The notes under the pieces are model-generated. The model ran no database searches. It worked only from the letters and a program-made list of their open reading frames with translations, and was not told where the DNA came from. A program made the translations under genes and the position numbers. This document shows positions 30,668 through 39,597 of a DNA stretch of 60,532 nt, piece by piece. The first letter of the stretch is position 1, and the number at the start of each line of letters is the position of its first letter. The DNA lies in NCBI GenBank assembly GCA_022824145.1, contig JAJEAY010000123.1, positions 1 to 60,532 on the forward strand, written 5' to 3'. The DNA comes from Rhodobacter sp. GTDB lineage: Bacteria > Pseudomonadota > Alphaproteobacteria > Rhodobacterales > Rhodobacteraceae.

Positions 30668-31929
30668 CAACCCGTGACCTTGCCTAACAGCAACGAGGCG
30701 TTGGTTCCGCCAAAGCCGAAGGAGTTTGACAGCGCGACATTGATTTCGCGCTCCTGCTTGACCAGCGGCACCAGATTGAGGGAGGACTCGACTTCCGGAT
30801 TCTCAAGATTGATCGTCGGTGGCGCAACCTGGTCGCGGATCGCCAGAACAGAGAAAATCGCCTCTATTGCCCCCGCAGCGCCAAGAAGATGCCCGGTAGC
30901 GGATTTTGTCGAGGACATGGCTGCTTTGCCGGCCTTATCCCCTAGAAGGCGCTGGACCACGTTGAGTTCGATCAGATCGGCCATCGTGGAAGTTCCGTGG
31001 GCATTTATGTAGTCCACCGCCTGAGGTGTGATTCCGGCGCGTTTGAATGCCGCTTTCATTGACCGCCGCGCTCCGTCGCCATCCTCAGATGGTGCGGTTA
31101 TATGGTACGCATCGCCGGACAGGCCGTAGCCCAGAACTTCAGCGTAGATTTTCGCTCCGCGCGCCTGTGCATGCTCCAGTTCCTCCAGAATCAGGACACC
31201 GGCACCCTCACCCATGACGAATCCGTCCCGTTCAGCGTCATATGGTCGACTTGCTCTGTGCGGCTCCTCCGCCCACTTCGTGCTCAATGCCTTGCACGCG
31301 TTGAAACCGGCCACGCCTATGGCGCAGATCGGGCTTTCGGTGCCGCCTGCAACCATTACGTCCGCATCGCCCCATTGAATGAGGCGCGCCGCATCTCCGA
31401 TGGCGTGAGCACCAGTCGAGCAGGCAGTCACCACTGCGTGGTTGGGGCCTTTGAAGCCGTACTTGATGGACACCTGGCCAGAGACAAGATTGATCAACGA
31501 GCCTGGAATGAAGAACGGGGACACCCGCCTGGCGCCCCGCTCCTTCAGCAGGATTGACATCGATTCGATCCAGCCCAGCCCGCCGATTCCGGATCCGATC
31601 ATTACGCCGGTACGAAGCCGCCCGTCCTCATCTTCGGGCTTCCATCCACTGTCCTGAACCGCCTGCTCCGCGGCGGCGATGGAATAAAGGATGAAATCGT
31701 CGATCTTCCTTTGGTCCTTCGGCGCCATCCAGTCATCCGGGTTGAACGTACCGTCGCTGCCGTCGCCGCGCCTGATCTCACAGGCGTATTTCGTTGCCAT
31801 CCCGCTTGCGTCGAAACGCTCGATCGGGCCCGCTCCTGACTGCCCGGCGAGCAGACGGGACCAGGTTTCCTCAACTCCGCATGCAAGGGGCGTGACAAGC
31901 CCAAGCCCGGAAATTACCACACGACGCAT
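30667..31929 (-). CDS. fabF: 3-oxoacyl-[acyl-carrier-protein] synthase II
   Basis: The product has 420 residues. It condenses malonyl-ACP with acyl-ACP in fatty-acid elongation. The Cys-His-His triad is visible: VVTACSTGAHAIG, NAHGTSTM and SATGHLLGAAGAIE. The C-terminal NSFGFGGTNASLLLG motif is also intact. It follows acpP after a 484-bp gap, wider than is usual for this cluster, so it may have its own promoter. Translation of mltG is coupled to it. Confidence 0.96.
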   Translation of the reverse strand: MRRVVISGLGLVTPLACGVEETWSRLLAGQSGAGPIERFDASGMATKYACEIRRGDGSDGTFNPDDWMAPKDQRKIDDFILYSIAAAEQAVQDSGWKPEDEDGRLRTGVMIGSGIGGLGWIESMSILLKERGARRVSPFFIPGSLINLVSGQVSIKYGFKGPNHAVVTACSTGAHAIGDAARLIQWGDADVMVAGGTESPICAIGVAGFNACKALSTKWAEEPHRASRPYDAERDGFVMGEGAGVLILEELEHAQARGAKIYAEVLGYGLSGDAYHITAPSEDGDGARRSMKAAFKRAGITPQAVDYINAHGTSTMADLIELNVVQRLLGDKAGKAAMSSTKSATGHLLGAAGAIEAIFSVLAIRDQVAPPTINLENPEVESSLNLVPLVKQEREINVALSNSFGFGGTNASLLLGKVTG

Positions 31930-32413
31930 GCCCTGCCTCTCCTTGACGCCGCATTCCTGCCGTAGCCTGATAGCAAGGCTTTAGCCTATGCGGCAAGTGA
32001 ATTTGGTTTCCTCAGGCACCGATCTGGCCACCAGTGTGACCGAGCCGGCAATCGTGAATCGCCGAAGTGTCGCATCACCGAATTGGTAACTCTGCGGATT
32101 CCCCCATGCACAACCGTGCCGCAACCACGGTTCACATCCAATCCGCAAACTGCCGCTCCGGCAATCGGAGCGCGTTTGGGCATTCATTGAACAGTCCTGC
32201 CACTAGCAGTCCCGCCGGACAGTTCGCCGAACACCGTGCAGTACACAGGAGATCCGCAGCAACAGAGAGCCGGTGCTTCCCCTAACTCATTGAATCACAA
32301 AACAAGACCAGCCGAACGACGGCGCACCCGAACAAGCCAGTCAGGGCATCTGCTGGCAAAATCGAAACGGCATCCACAGGAGATCCACCCGAATCCGATG
32401 CCGTCCAGCTGGG
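31930..32413. other. gene-free stretch between fabF and acpP
   Basis: This is about 480 bp within the otherwise compact fatty-acid cluster. I see no gene or strong structure. A promoter for fabF-mltG probably lies here. Confidence 0.4.
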
Positions 32414-32647
32414 TTACGAATTGTCGGTGATGAACTTTACGGCGTCTCCGAATGACTGGATGGTCTCCGCCGCATCGTCGGGGATTTCGATACCGAACTC
32501 CTCCTCGAATGCCATGACCAGTTCCACGGTATCGAGGCTGTCGGCACCCAAGTCGTCAATGAAGGAAGCCGAATCCACTACTTTTCCTTCTTCCACGCCA
32601 AGGTGCTCCACCACAATCTTTTTAACGCGATCCGCGATGTCGCTCAT
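32414..32647 (-). CDS. acpP: acyl carrier protein
   Basis: The product has 77 residues and is small and acidic. The phosphopantetheine attachment serine sits in [23 protein letters not shown] 32647 ([20 protein letters not shown]) follows GAGGACAAT; the longer frame upstream is not conserved. It carries growing acyl chains for FabD, FabG and FabF, whose genes flank it on the same strand. Confidence 0.97.
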   Translation of the reverse strand: MSDIADRVKKIVVEHLGVEEGKVVDSASFIDDLGADSLDTVELVMAFEEEFGIEIPDDAAETIQSFGDAVKFITDNS

Positions 32648-32827
32648 ATTGTCCTCACATTTCTTGGGGGCACTGCCCGTTCTTAAGTTCTGCCCTATAC
32701 GGGCGTTTGCAGTCGCCAGCGAATACGCGGCAAGACCCGACGCATGTGCGCCTGACGCTATTTTCATTTTCGCCGCCTAATAGCATATCGATTGGCTTTG
32801 GCAAACGGTTTGTCTCCCGTCGCCGCC

Positions 32828-33565
32828 TTACAGCATCGCCATACCGCCGTTGACGTGCAGTGTGGCGCCGGTCACATAGCTTGCCTCGCGGCTTGCCAGA
32901 AAGAGCACTGCCGCTCCGATTTCCTCGGCCTCGCCCATCCGTCCAGAAGGAATCTGGTTTAGGATAGCCGCTTTCCTGCTGTCGTCCAGACCATCCGTCA
33001 TTGCGGTCGAGATAAAGCCTGGGGCAACCACATTGACGGTAATGCCACGGCTTGCCACCTCAACAGCCAATGACTTTGAAAACCCGACCATCCCTGCTTT
33101 GGCAGCGGCGTAATTTGTCTGGCCTGCATTGCCAGTCGACCCGACGACAGAGCCGATATTCACGATTCGGCCCCAACGCGCTTTCATCATTCCGCGTATC
33201 GCCGCTCTGCAAAGCCGCATGGCGGCCATAAGGTTGACCTCGAACACCTTGTTCCAGTCATCATCGGCCATCCGCATGAAAAGCTGGTCACGGGTGATGC
33301 CGGCGTTGTTCACAAGAATGTCCACCGATCCCAACTCTGCCTTCGCCTGATCCGGCAGCGCCTTTACCGCCGCCGCATCTCCAAGATCGCATGGCAGCAC
33401 GAAAGCCCTTTCTCCAAGCTCCGCCGCCAATGCCTGAAGCGGCTTCAGCCGCGTGCCACTCAGGCCAACACCTGCACCAGCGGAATGAAGCGCCCGCGCG
33501 ACTGCGCCTCCGATGCCACCGGAAGCTCCAGTGACGATCGCGTTCTTTCCGGCCAGATCAAACAT
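32828..33565 (-). CDS. fabG: 3-oxoacyl-[acyl-carrier-protein] reductase
   Basis: The product has 245 residues and is a short-chain dehydrogenase. It has the cofactor-binding TGASGGIGGAVARAL, LVNNAGITRDQLFMRM, and the Ser-Tyr-Lys catalytic set in NIGSVVGSTGNAGQTNYAAAKAG. It reduces 3-oxoacyl-ACP with NADPH. It starts 6 bp after the fabD stop and lies 180 bp before acpP. Position and the exact FabG loop sequence separate it from other SDR proteins. Confidence 0.96.
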   Translation of the reverse strand: MFDLAGKNAIVTGASGGIGGAVARALHSAGAGVGLSGTRLKPLQALAAELGERAFVLPCDLGDAAAVKALPDQAKAELGSVDILVNNAGITRDQLFMRMADDDWNKVFEVNLMAAMRLCRAAIRGMMKARWGRIVNIGSVVGSTGNAGQTNYAAAKAGMVGFSKSLAVEVASRGITVNVVAPGFISTAMTDGLDDSRKAAILNQIPSGRMGEAEEIGAAVLFLASREASYVTGATLHVNGGMAML

Positions 33566-33571
33566 CTCCGC

Positions 33572-34516
33572 TCAACCTCCACCAAGGCTCTCCGCCGCAG
33601 CCCTTACATCGTCGGGCGTTCCAATTCCACGTACCTTGACCGACCTGTCAATTCGCCGCACCATGCCGCTCAGCGCCTTTCCGGCACCGACCTCCCACGT
33701 TTCGCTGACGCCGCAACCGATCATCAGCTGGACGCTCTCGCGCCAGCGCACTGAATGCGTCACCTGATCGACCAGCAGTGAGCGAATCACCGCAGGGTCG
33801 CTGACTTCGCTCGCCAGCACATTCGCAACAAAGCTGACTTTGGGTGTATTGATTTCCACGTTTCCGAGCTCCTCGGCCATTCTTGCCGCGGCCGGAACCA
33901 TCAGGCCGCAATGGAATGGTGCGCTGACCGGCAGCAAGACTGCCCGCTTCGCGCCATTCTGCCTGGCGATCTCAATCGCCCGTTCCACAGCGGACCTAGT
34001 GCCGGACACCACCACCTGGCTCGGATCGTTATCGTTCGCTGCCACGCAGACTTCGCCCTGTGCCGCCTGTTCCGTCACCGAAACAACTGCATCGAGACCC
34101 AGGCCAAGAATCGCTGCCATCGCTCCCTCTCCGACCGGAACGGCGTCCTGCATCGCGCTTCCGCGAATCCTCAGGAGCCGTGCGGCGTCCGACAATGACA
34201 GGGCTTCCGCCGCGGCCAAGGCGGAATATTCACCCAGCGAATGGCCCGCGACATACGCTGCCGCCTCCACCGCAACACCTTCGGACCGCAGTGCGGCCAT
34301 CGCGGCTATTGAAGTCGCCATCAGCGCAGGCTGAGCGTTACGGGTAAGGGTCAAGGTCTCCAGGTCTCCTTCCCAAATGGTCGAGCTGAGCCTTTCGCCC
34401 AACGCATCGTCCACCTCTTCGAAAACCTGCCTCGAGGCTTGGTAAGCATCGGCCAGAGCCTTGCCCATTCCAATTGACTGGGCACCCTGCCCGGGAAAAA
34501 TGAATGCACGTGACAC
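33572..34516 (-). CDS. fabD: malonyl-CoA:ACP transacylase
   Basis: The product has 314 residues. It loads malonyl groups onto ACP. The catalytic serine is in VAGHSLGEYSALAA and the histidine in VSAPFHCGLMVPAA. The N-terminal AFIFPGQGAQSIGMGKAL is canonical. It is the first gene of the fabD-fabG-acpP-fabF-mltG series and is divergent from the rpsF operon across 314 bp. Confidence 0.96.
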   Translation of the reverse strand: MSRAFIFPGQGAQSIGMGKALADAYQASRQVFEEVDDALGERLSSTIWEGDLETLTLTRNAQPALMATSIAAMAALRSEGVAVEAAAYVAGHSLGEYSALAAAEALSLSDAARLLRIRGSAMQDAVPVGEGAMAAILGLGLDAVVSVTEQAAQGEVCVAANDNDPSQVVVSGTRSAVERAIEIARQNGAKRAVLLPVSAPFHCGLMVPAAARMAEELGNVEINTPKVSFVANVLASEVSDPAVIRSLLVDQVTHSVRWRESVQLMIGCGVSETWEVGAGKALSGMVRRIDRSVKVRGIGTPDDVRAAAESLGGG

Positions 34517-34693
34517 ATTGCCCTCGGAAACGCCGCTTCGCCTGTTGCAGCGTCTATAGACTTACACATGGCGAGACGCAATTACCGCCGCGCTGACGTC
34601 GGCCGAATCAGGCAGGACCTGCCAATCAGTGCGCATTCAGCGCCCAGTTTGAATTCAATCCGCAATGTCCCTGCGTTCCGGGACCATAAGGCC

Positions 34694-34721
34694 TTGCGCC
34701 GCTACAAAAGCGCATTATAAG
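34694..34721 (+). promoter_or_regulatory. candidate promoter of the rpsF operon
   Basis: TTGCGC (34694-34699), a 16-bp spacer and TATAAG (34716-34721) form a sigma-70-like promoter about 110 bp upstream of rpsF. That leaves a leader of about 100 nt, enough for the hairpin at 34766-34799. Confidence 0.4.
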
Positions 34722-34765
34722 TCGACGTTCTTCCGCGACCCGCCCTGAACGGCGCAGTCTCTCGT

Positions 34766-34799
34766 GGTCCGGCCCGCGGAAGTGTGAACCGGCCGGTCC
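34766..34799 (+). promoter_or_regulatory. leader hairpin before rpsF, possible S6:S18 site
   Basis: GGTCCGGCC (34766-34774) pairs with GGCCGGTCC (34791-34799) with one internal T-T mismatch and a 16-nt loop, 31 bp before rpsF. In many bacteria the S6:S18 complex represses its own mRNA by binding a leader hairpin. This one is in the right place, but I cannot confirm the conserved bulge bases. Confidence 0.35.
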
Positions 34800-34830
34800 T
34801 TTGAAATGCGCCCGAAAACATGGAGAGAGC

Positions 34831-35175
34831 ATGCCGCTCTACGAGCATGTATTTATCGCGCGTCAGGATCTGTCCAACGCGCAGGCAGAAGGCCTCATCG
34901 AACATTTTGGTGCGGTTCTCGCAGACAACGGCGGCAAGGTCGTTGGAAGCGAGTACTGGGGCGTCAAGTCGATGGCCTACCGCATAAACAAGAACCGCAA
35001 GGGACACTACGCATTTCTCAAGACGGACGCTCCGGCGCCAGCCGTTCAGGAGATGGAACGATTGATGCGTCTGCACGACGATGTGATGCGTGTGCTGACC
35101 ATCAAGGTGCGTGCCCATGACGAGGGTCCGTCAATTCAGATGCAGAAGCGCGACGAGCGCGATCGCAGACGTTAA
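34831..35175 (+). CDS. rpsF: 30S ribosomal protein S6
   Basis: The product has 114 residues. It begins [20 protein letters not shown] and contains [21 protein letters not shown] short charged C-terminal tail ([12 protein letters not shown]) is usual for alphaproteobacteria. ATG 34831 follows GGAGAGAGC; the longer frame upstream is not conserved. It pairs with S18 in the small-subunit platform. rpsR starts 16 bp downstream. Confidence 0.96.
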   Translation: MPLYEHVFIARQDLSNAQAEGLIEHFGAVLADNGGKVVGSEYWGVKSMAYRINKNRKGHYAFLKTDAPAPAVQEMERLMRLHDDVMRVLTIKVRAHDEGPSIQMQKRDERDRRR

Positions 35176-35191
35176 GAAGAGGCTGCAAGAT

Positions 35192-35419
35192 ATGGCAAAC
35201 AGACCATTTTTCAGGCGCCGCAAGGTATGTCCCTTTTCAAGTGACAACGCGCCGCGGATCGACTACAAGGACACGCGGCTGCTCCAGCGCTACATCTCCG
35301 AGCGCGGCAAGATCGTTCCCAGCCGCATAACCGCAGTCTCAGCGAAGAAGCAGCGTGAACTGGCCCGCGCCATAAAGCGCGCACGGTTCCTCGCCCTGCT
35401 GCCATACGCAGTGAAGTAG
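35192..35419 (+). CDS. rpsR: 30S ribosomal protein S18
   Basis: The product has 75 residues, full length. It contains [13 protein letters not shown] near the N-terminus, [20 protein letters not shown] in the middle, and [20 protein letters not shown] near the end. ATG 35192 follows AAGAAGAGGCTGCAAGAT. Only the cysteine of KVCPFS is present, so this is a C-minus form without the four-cysteine zinc site. It binds S6. Confidence 0.97.
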   Translation: MANRPFFRRRKVCPFSSDNAPRIDYKDTRLLQRYISERGKIVPSRITAVSAKKQRELARAIKRARFLALLPYAVK

Positions 35420-35431
35420 GAGGGGCGATCG

Positions 35432-36055
35432 ATGGAAGTCATACTTCTTGAACGCGTGTCCAAACTTGGGCAGATGGGCGATGTCGTGAACGTAAAACCG
35501 GGCTATGCCCGCAATTTCCTGCTGCCTGAGAAGAAGGCACTGCGGGCCAGCAAAGCGAACATCGAAGCTTTCGAAGCCCAGAAAGCCCAGCTTGAAGCGC
35601 ACAACCTTGAGACCAGAAACGAAGCCGAGGCGCTCGCCGAGAAGCTGAATGACCAGCAGTTCACGGTGATTCGTTCGGCATCGGACTCGGGATCCCTGTA
35701 CGGTTCGGTTTCGCCCCGCGACGCCGCGGAAGCGGCGACCGAAGCCGGATTCACCATAGAACGCAAACAGGTCATGCTGACTTCGCCGATCAAGGAGCTT
35801 GGCCTGCACGACGTGGTTGTCAGCCTGCACCCGGAAGTCGAGGTAACTATCCAGCTGAACGTCGCCCGTTCCGAGGAGGAGGCCGCATTGCAGGCCGTCG
35901 GCAAATCCGCTCTGGGTGACGCTGCCGAGGAAGAATCGGAATTCGATGTCTCGGAACTGTTCGACGACCTGGAGCAAGCTCAGGATGGGGACGATTCACT
36001 TGTGTCCACTCCGGAGGGGAATGACGGCGCAGCGGAGCAGCCTGCGACCCTATAA
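35432..36055 (+). CDS. rplI: 50S ribosomal protein L9
   Basis: The product has 207 residues. The N-terminal rRNA-binding domain ([36 protein letters not shown]) is joined by the long helix to the C-terminal domain ([31 protein letters not shown]). The last 45 residues are a strongly acidic, low-complexity tail, longer than the 150-residue enterobacterial L9; such tails are common in Rhodobacterales. It is the last gene of rpsF-rpsR-rplI. Confidence 0.96.
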   Translation: MEVILLERVSKLGQMGDVVNVKPGYARNFLLPEKKALRASKANIEAFEAQKAQLEAHNLETRNEAEALAEKLNDQQFTVIRSASDSGSLYGSVSPRDAAEAATEAGFTIERKQVMLTSPIKELGLHDVVVSLHPEVEVTIQLNVARSEEEAALQAVGKSALGDAAEEESEFDVSELFDDLEQAQDGDDSLVSTPEGNDGAAEQPATL

Positions 36056-36335
36056 CCCCGCCTGCATTTTGAAACCAGCCATGCGTAGGTGAAGCGGGAT
36101 CTGGAGTCGGCCGTCTTTTTGGGAAACCTCGCAAGATTCAGGGAGGCCTCCCGATTCCGCTCTCACAGCCCGCTTGGCACAGGTCAGCAGCGACGGCCAT
36201 GCGCGGCATCCGCCAGATCTTTCTGCGGTTTACGTCTACCAATAGGCAACGCGTCGGGACGTTTCGAGCCCCGCCTTGAAGGGCCAGCACTCAAATGTTC
36301 GACAAAGACAGCGACCGAAACCGGCAGGTTCCGGG

Positions 36336-37757
36336 TCACTCGTCGATTGCGGCAAGGGCTTCCCGAAGCTCATCAACGCTGGCTTCCCGATCGGTCACGT
36401 CCACGAGCTCAAGCAGGAAGTCCACGACCTTCCGTTCGATAATCCCCTGCTCAATGCCCGTCCGAAATCTCCTGTCTCGGTACATGTATTCCAGGTACTG
36501 TATTTTCGTAGCCCGTCTGTCCTGCATCGCCAGCCGCTCGGCCGCCGATTCCAGATCTCGATCGGTAACTTCAATGTCGTTGGACCTGCCGACCTCGGTG
36601 AAAAACAGTCCAAGCCGCAGCCTGCGCTTTGCGATCCTGATGTGATCCGCAGTCGGTTCGGGTTCGTTCAGCCTGGCAACGGCGCCTTCTTCATCGGAAT
36701 CCGCGTCCGCAGCACCTTCGTCACCTGCACTTTCGTCCACTGTATCGTCGGTGGATTCAGCATTCCCGTCGCCGCCCTGCTCTTCTTCGTCCATACTCAG
36801 CTGCCGGGTCACATTGCCGGTTTCTGCTTCCAGCAGGCTTGGTGGCAGTTCAAATTCAAGCATTTCCTCGAGCCGGTCAAAAAGCCTGTACCGCATCAGA
36901 AATCTTGAATCGTTGTTTAGGTCGGATTCCAAATCGTTCCGGATGACGTCCTTCAGCTCATCAAGGCTGTTGATGTCGACCTTTTTTGCGAGGTCGTCGT
37001 CGATTTCACGTGGAACCAGTGTCTTCAGTTCCTTGACCGTACAGGAGAACACGGCATCCTTGCCCCGCAGCGCCTCATTGCGGTGTTCATCCGGATAGGT
37101 CGCCTTCACTTCGACATTCGACCCAACTTCCGCACCGACCAGCTGTTCGTCGAATCCCGGGGCAATGAGGTCATCGCCCAACACGACAGGGAATCCCTCG
37201 CCGTTCCCCTCCTCGAATTCCTCGCCATCGATCAGCCCCTTGAAGTCGAGAACCACCATGTGGTCCAGCTCCGCCTTGGCCCCGGCTTCAGCGTCCTCAA
37301 AGTTACCGAATCGCTTCGCAATCAACTCCAGACGTTCCTGAATCATTGCATCGTCGGCCGCGACGACCAGTTTCTCGAGTTCGATCGTCTTGAAGTCGAT
37401 CTCCGGAATGTCGGGAAGCACCTCGTAGGCCACGCTGAAAGAGAGATCCTCACCGTCTGTCTCGCCACTGCTCTTGATGTCGATCGATGGCTGCGTGGCC
37501 GGCCGTTCATCTGAGTCGCTGAAATGGGTGTCCACCTTTTCTCTGAGGGTGGATTCCCGAATCTCGTCCTTCACGCCCTTTCCGAACAGGCGTCTGATGA
37601 GTGAGATCGGCACTTTGCCCTTGCGAAAGCCGTTGAGCTGGATGTTCGGCTGTTCCGCAGCGAGCTTTTCTTCAACCTTGTCGTCCAGGAACGTTGCCGG
37701 CACCACAAAATGGTATCCGCGTTTCAAGCCTTCGTTCAGGGTCTCGGTGACCTGCAT
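36336..37757 (-). CDS. tig: trigger factor
   Basis: The product has 473 residues. It is a ribosome-bound chaperone and prolyl isomerase. The N-terminal ribosome-binding domain has the GFRKGKVP signature (NGFRKGKVPISLIRRLFG). The FKBP-type domain follows (VVLDFKGLIDGEEFEEGNGE), then the helical chaperone arms. About 50 residues in the arms (near 325-375) are an acidic Asp/Glu/Ser-rich insertion. The rest is normal, ending AALAAIDE. ATG 37757 is preceded by AAAAGGACAAATGGA. It is convergent with rplI, and an insertion sequence lies 104 bp upstream of its start. Confidence 0.95.
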   Translation of the reverse strand: MQVTETLNEGLKRGYHFVVPATFLDDKVEEKLAAEQPNIQLNGFRKGKVPISLIRRLFGKGVKDEIRESTLREKVDTHFSDSDERPATQPSIDIKSSGETDGEDLSFSVAYEVLPDIPEIDFKTIELEKLVVAADDAMIQERLELIAKRFGNFEDAEAGAKAELDHMVVLDFKGLIDGEEFEEGNGEGFPVVLGDDLIAPGFDEQLVGAEVGSNVEVKATYPDEHRNEALRGKDAVFSCTVKELKTLVPREIDDDLAKKVDINSLDELKDVIRNDLESDLNNDSRFLMRYRLFDRLEEMLEFELPPSLLEAETGNVTRQLSMDEEEQGGDGNAESTDDTVDESAGDEGAADADSDEEGAVARLNEPEPTADHIRIAKRRLRLGLFFTEVGRSNDIEVTDRDLESAAERLAMQDRRATKIQYLEYMYRDRRFRTGIEQGIIERKVVDFLLELVDVTDREASVDELREALAAIDE

Positions 37758-37854
37758 TCCATTTGTCCTTTTCTGACCGTGCGCCGATGGAGGCTGTAGT
37801 GTCTTCAGAGTCTGATTCTTCTATGGCTGCGATCCTGTCCATGCAAGCCAAAAC

Positions 37855-37861
37855 GGTCGGC
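37855..37861. repeat. left copy of the target-site duplication
   Basis: GGTCGGC abuts the left inverted repeat and is repeated exactly at 39390-39396. Joining the flanks at this repeat restores a plausible uninterrupted spacer. Confidence 0.8.
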
Positions 37862-37883
37862 GGGGTGTAGCCCAAGTTTCTTG
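37862..37883. repeat. left terminal inverted repeat of the IS
   Basis: It is 22 bp and starts GGGGTGTAGCCCAA. It differs at three positions from the reverse complement of 39368-39389. The transposase stop codon lies directly inside it (37884-37886). Confidence 0.85.
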
Positions 37884-39262
37884 TCAGGCCGCGACGGCCT
37901 GCCTTGCCTGCCAGTCGAGGAAGTCGGTCAGCCTGCGGTTCATGACGCAGCTCTTGAGCGCCAGCATGGCGTTGGCGCCTTTCTCCGACCAGCGGGTTCC
38001 GGGGCGCTTCAGCCGGAGCCCGAACTGCCGGCAGCCGCTTTCCACGACGCCTGAACCGACCTGCATGCCCTGGCTGCGGTACTCGTCGCAGCGCATCCTT
38101 TCGATGTTGTTTCTGAAGCAGCGGCAGCACGCCTCCACCTCTTTGTGCCTGCCGCTGAAAGGCTCGAGCTCCCGGACCGCCCTGGCCGCCCGGCCCGCCT
38201 CGATGTCCGCCTTGACCTCCTCGAAACGCCGGTCCCGCTCCGCCCTGTCCGGCAGGATCGCCTTCACGGCGTCGGCGGCGTATTCGAGGGCATGGAAAAT
38301 ATCGAGGACGAAAGTGGCCTTCCGGCCGCCGAAGATCTCCTCGCAGGTGTTCCTTATCCATTCCGCCCCGTCGGAGATGACGACGGGCTCCCCGGCGCCG
38401 TGCAGGCCGCGTTCCAGCCGCGAGGCGAACTCCGAGGGATCCCTGCCGCCGGACGGCGCTGCCGCGCTGCCGGTCAGGCAGCTGAAGGTCTCGCTTCCCC
38501 GGTCCTTCAGCGCCGCGCCGGTCTCCCGGTCGCGGCCCTCGGCGGTGCAGGCGACCGCGAGCTTCGCCTCGCGCGTCCTCGAACTCCCGTCGTCCTGCTT
38601 TCCGGCAACCCCTTCGACCTCCTCCTTCCGCATCGGGATCCCCGTCCCGTCAATCGAGAGATACATGCGCGGTTCCAGCGGCTTGCCCCCGACCGCCTCC
38701 TCCCGCCCGGACCGGAGCGCCGCCTCGCCGAGCGCCAGCGACCGGCGCTGCAGCGAGCTTGAGCAGGCTTTCACCCCGGCAAGGTTCCCGATGTGGCGGC
38801 CCGCCGCCTCGAAGCCCGTCATCGGAACCGTCCCGGCCATGACGCTCGCCATCCCCGGAGTGATGGTGCTGTCCTCCAGGCCCAGCGCCCGGTCCAGCGG
38901 GAAGCGCCCCTTCCCGCACGACCGGCAATGGAAGTACGTCCGCTGAACCTCGATCCGGCCCAGCCGGGTCAGGAACGACTTTCCCGTCGCCGAATGCCGG
39001 CGCATCGGCCTGCCGCAGCTCTTGCGTTCCGGCGCCGGCAGCATGCCGTCAAGCCGCCCGGCCGGAAACCCGCCAGCGGAAGATCGTCCTTCGTGATGCC
39101 GCGGCTCCGCACCTCGCCGCCTTCAAGCCAGTACTGGACGAACCCGTCGCCGTCCTCGCGGATCACCGGCGGATGCACGGCCGCCTCGCTTTCCGTGAGC
39201 CCCTCGAGATACGCCACCGCGTCCGGATGCCGGCGCTCCCGCTTTCCCTCGTCCTGCGTCAT
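37884..39262 (-). CDS. IS transposase made by -1 frameshift (ISKra4-like)
   Basis: Frame A runs from ATG 39262 (MTQDEGKRERRHPDAVAYLE) to a stop at 38969. Frame B runs to 37884 and holds the DDE core: LSIDGTGIPM near the first Asp, a SDGAEWIRNTCEEIFGG block, FVLDIFHALEYAADAV, and VESGCRQFGLRLKRPGTRW near the C-terminus. A zinc-finger-like CRSCGKGRFPLD precedes the core. A -1 slip at GGGTTTC (39071-39065) joins the frames into a 459-residue protein. Frame B also has an internal ATG at 39044 that would give a 386-residue product. It cuts and joins the element ends. The family call is from pattern recognition. Confidence 0.82.
39065..39071 (-). promoter_or_regulatory. -1 ribosomal frameshift heptamer of the transposase
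   Basis: On the minus strand the bases read G GGT TTC in frame A, a perfect X XXY YYZ heptamer. Slipping back one base gives GGG TTT and then CCG GCC GGG, which is exactly frame B. Confidence 0.6.
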
Positions 39263-39367
39263 CGTTCGCGCTCCTGCCTCTTGCCTCTGAAAGCGCGCCG
39301 CCGACCGATTCGCACGGCCGTTGTCGCACATGCCTTCAGGAACAATGGAGCCAAAAACTGCCCGAGT

Positions 39368-39389
39368 CAAAAAAGTTGGGCTATACCCC
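39368..39389. repeat. right terminal inverted repeat of the IS
   Basis: Read on the minus strand from 39389 it starts GGGGTATAGCCCAA, matching the left repeat at 19 of 22 positions. Confidence 0.85.
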
Positions 39390-39396
39390 GGTCGGC
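39390..39396. repeat. right copy of the target-site duplication
   Basis: GGTCGGC is identical to 37855-37861 and lies directly outside the right inverted repeat. Confidence 0.8.
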
Positions 39397-39512
39397 GGCT
39401 GAAGCGCAGTTCGTTGATTGATCAATGACAGCGATGCAGTCCGCCAGTTGGTTGTACGAAGCCCCCGTTTTCCAGTCCGGCGTATGCCCTCCGCACAGCA
39501 AAATAAGCCATC

Positions 39513-39597
39513 TGGTGCGGGTGAAGGGACTCGAACCCCCACGCCTCGCGGCGCCAGAACCTAAATCTGGTGCGTCTACCAGTTCCGCCACACCCGC
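39513..39597 (-). tRNA. tRNA-Leu (anticodon UAG)
   Basis: On the minus strand the gene starts GCGGGTG and its 3' half is CACCCGC, forming the 7-bp acceptor stem, followed by A and an encoded CCA. The anticodon arm is CCAGA-TTTAGGT-TCTGG, with loop anticodon TAG, which reads CUN leucine codons. The T arm (GGGGGTTCGAGTCCC) and a long variable arm (CGCCGCGAGGCG) are as expected of a class II leucine tRNA. It lies 120 bp from the IS. Confidence 0.96.

Larger units (their letters stand above)
37862..39389 (-). mobile_element. complete ISKra4-like insertion sequence, 1528 bp
   Basis: The two ends carry 22-bp terminal inverted repeats with 19 matches; both begin GGGGT and contain GCCCAA. A 7-bp direct repeat, GGTCGGC, flanks the element exactly (37855-37861 and 39390-39396), as expected of a target-site duplication. 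Inside is a transposase in two overlapping minus-strand frames. The transposase type and the layout suggest the ISKra4 family. Intact ends and duplication point to a fairly recent insertion between tig and the tRNA-Leu gene. Confidence 0.88.
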
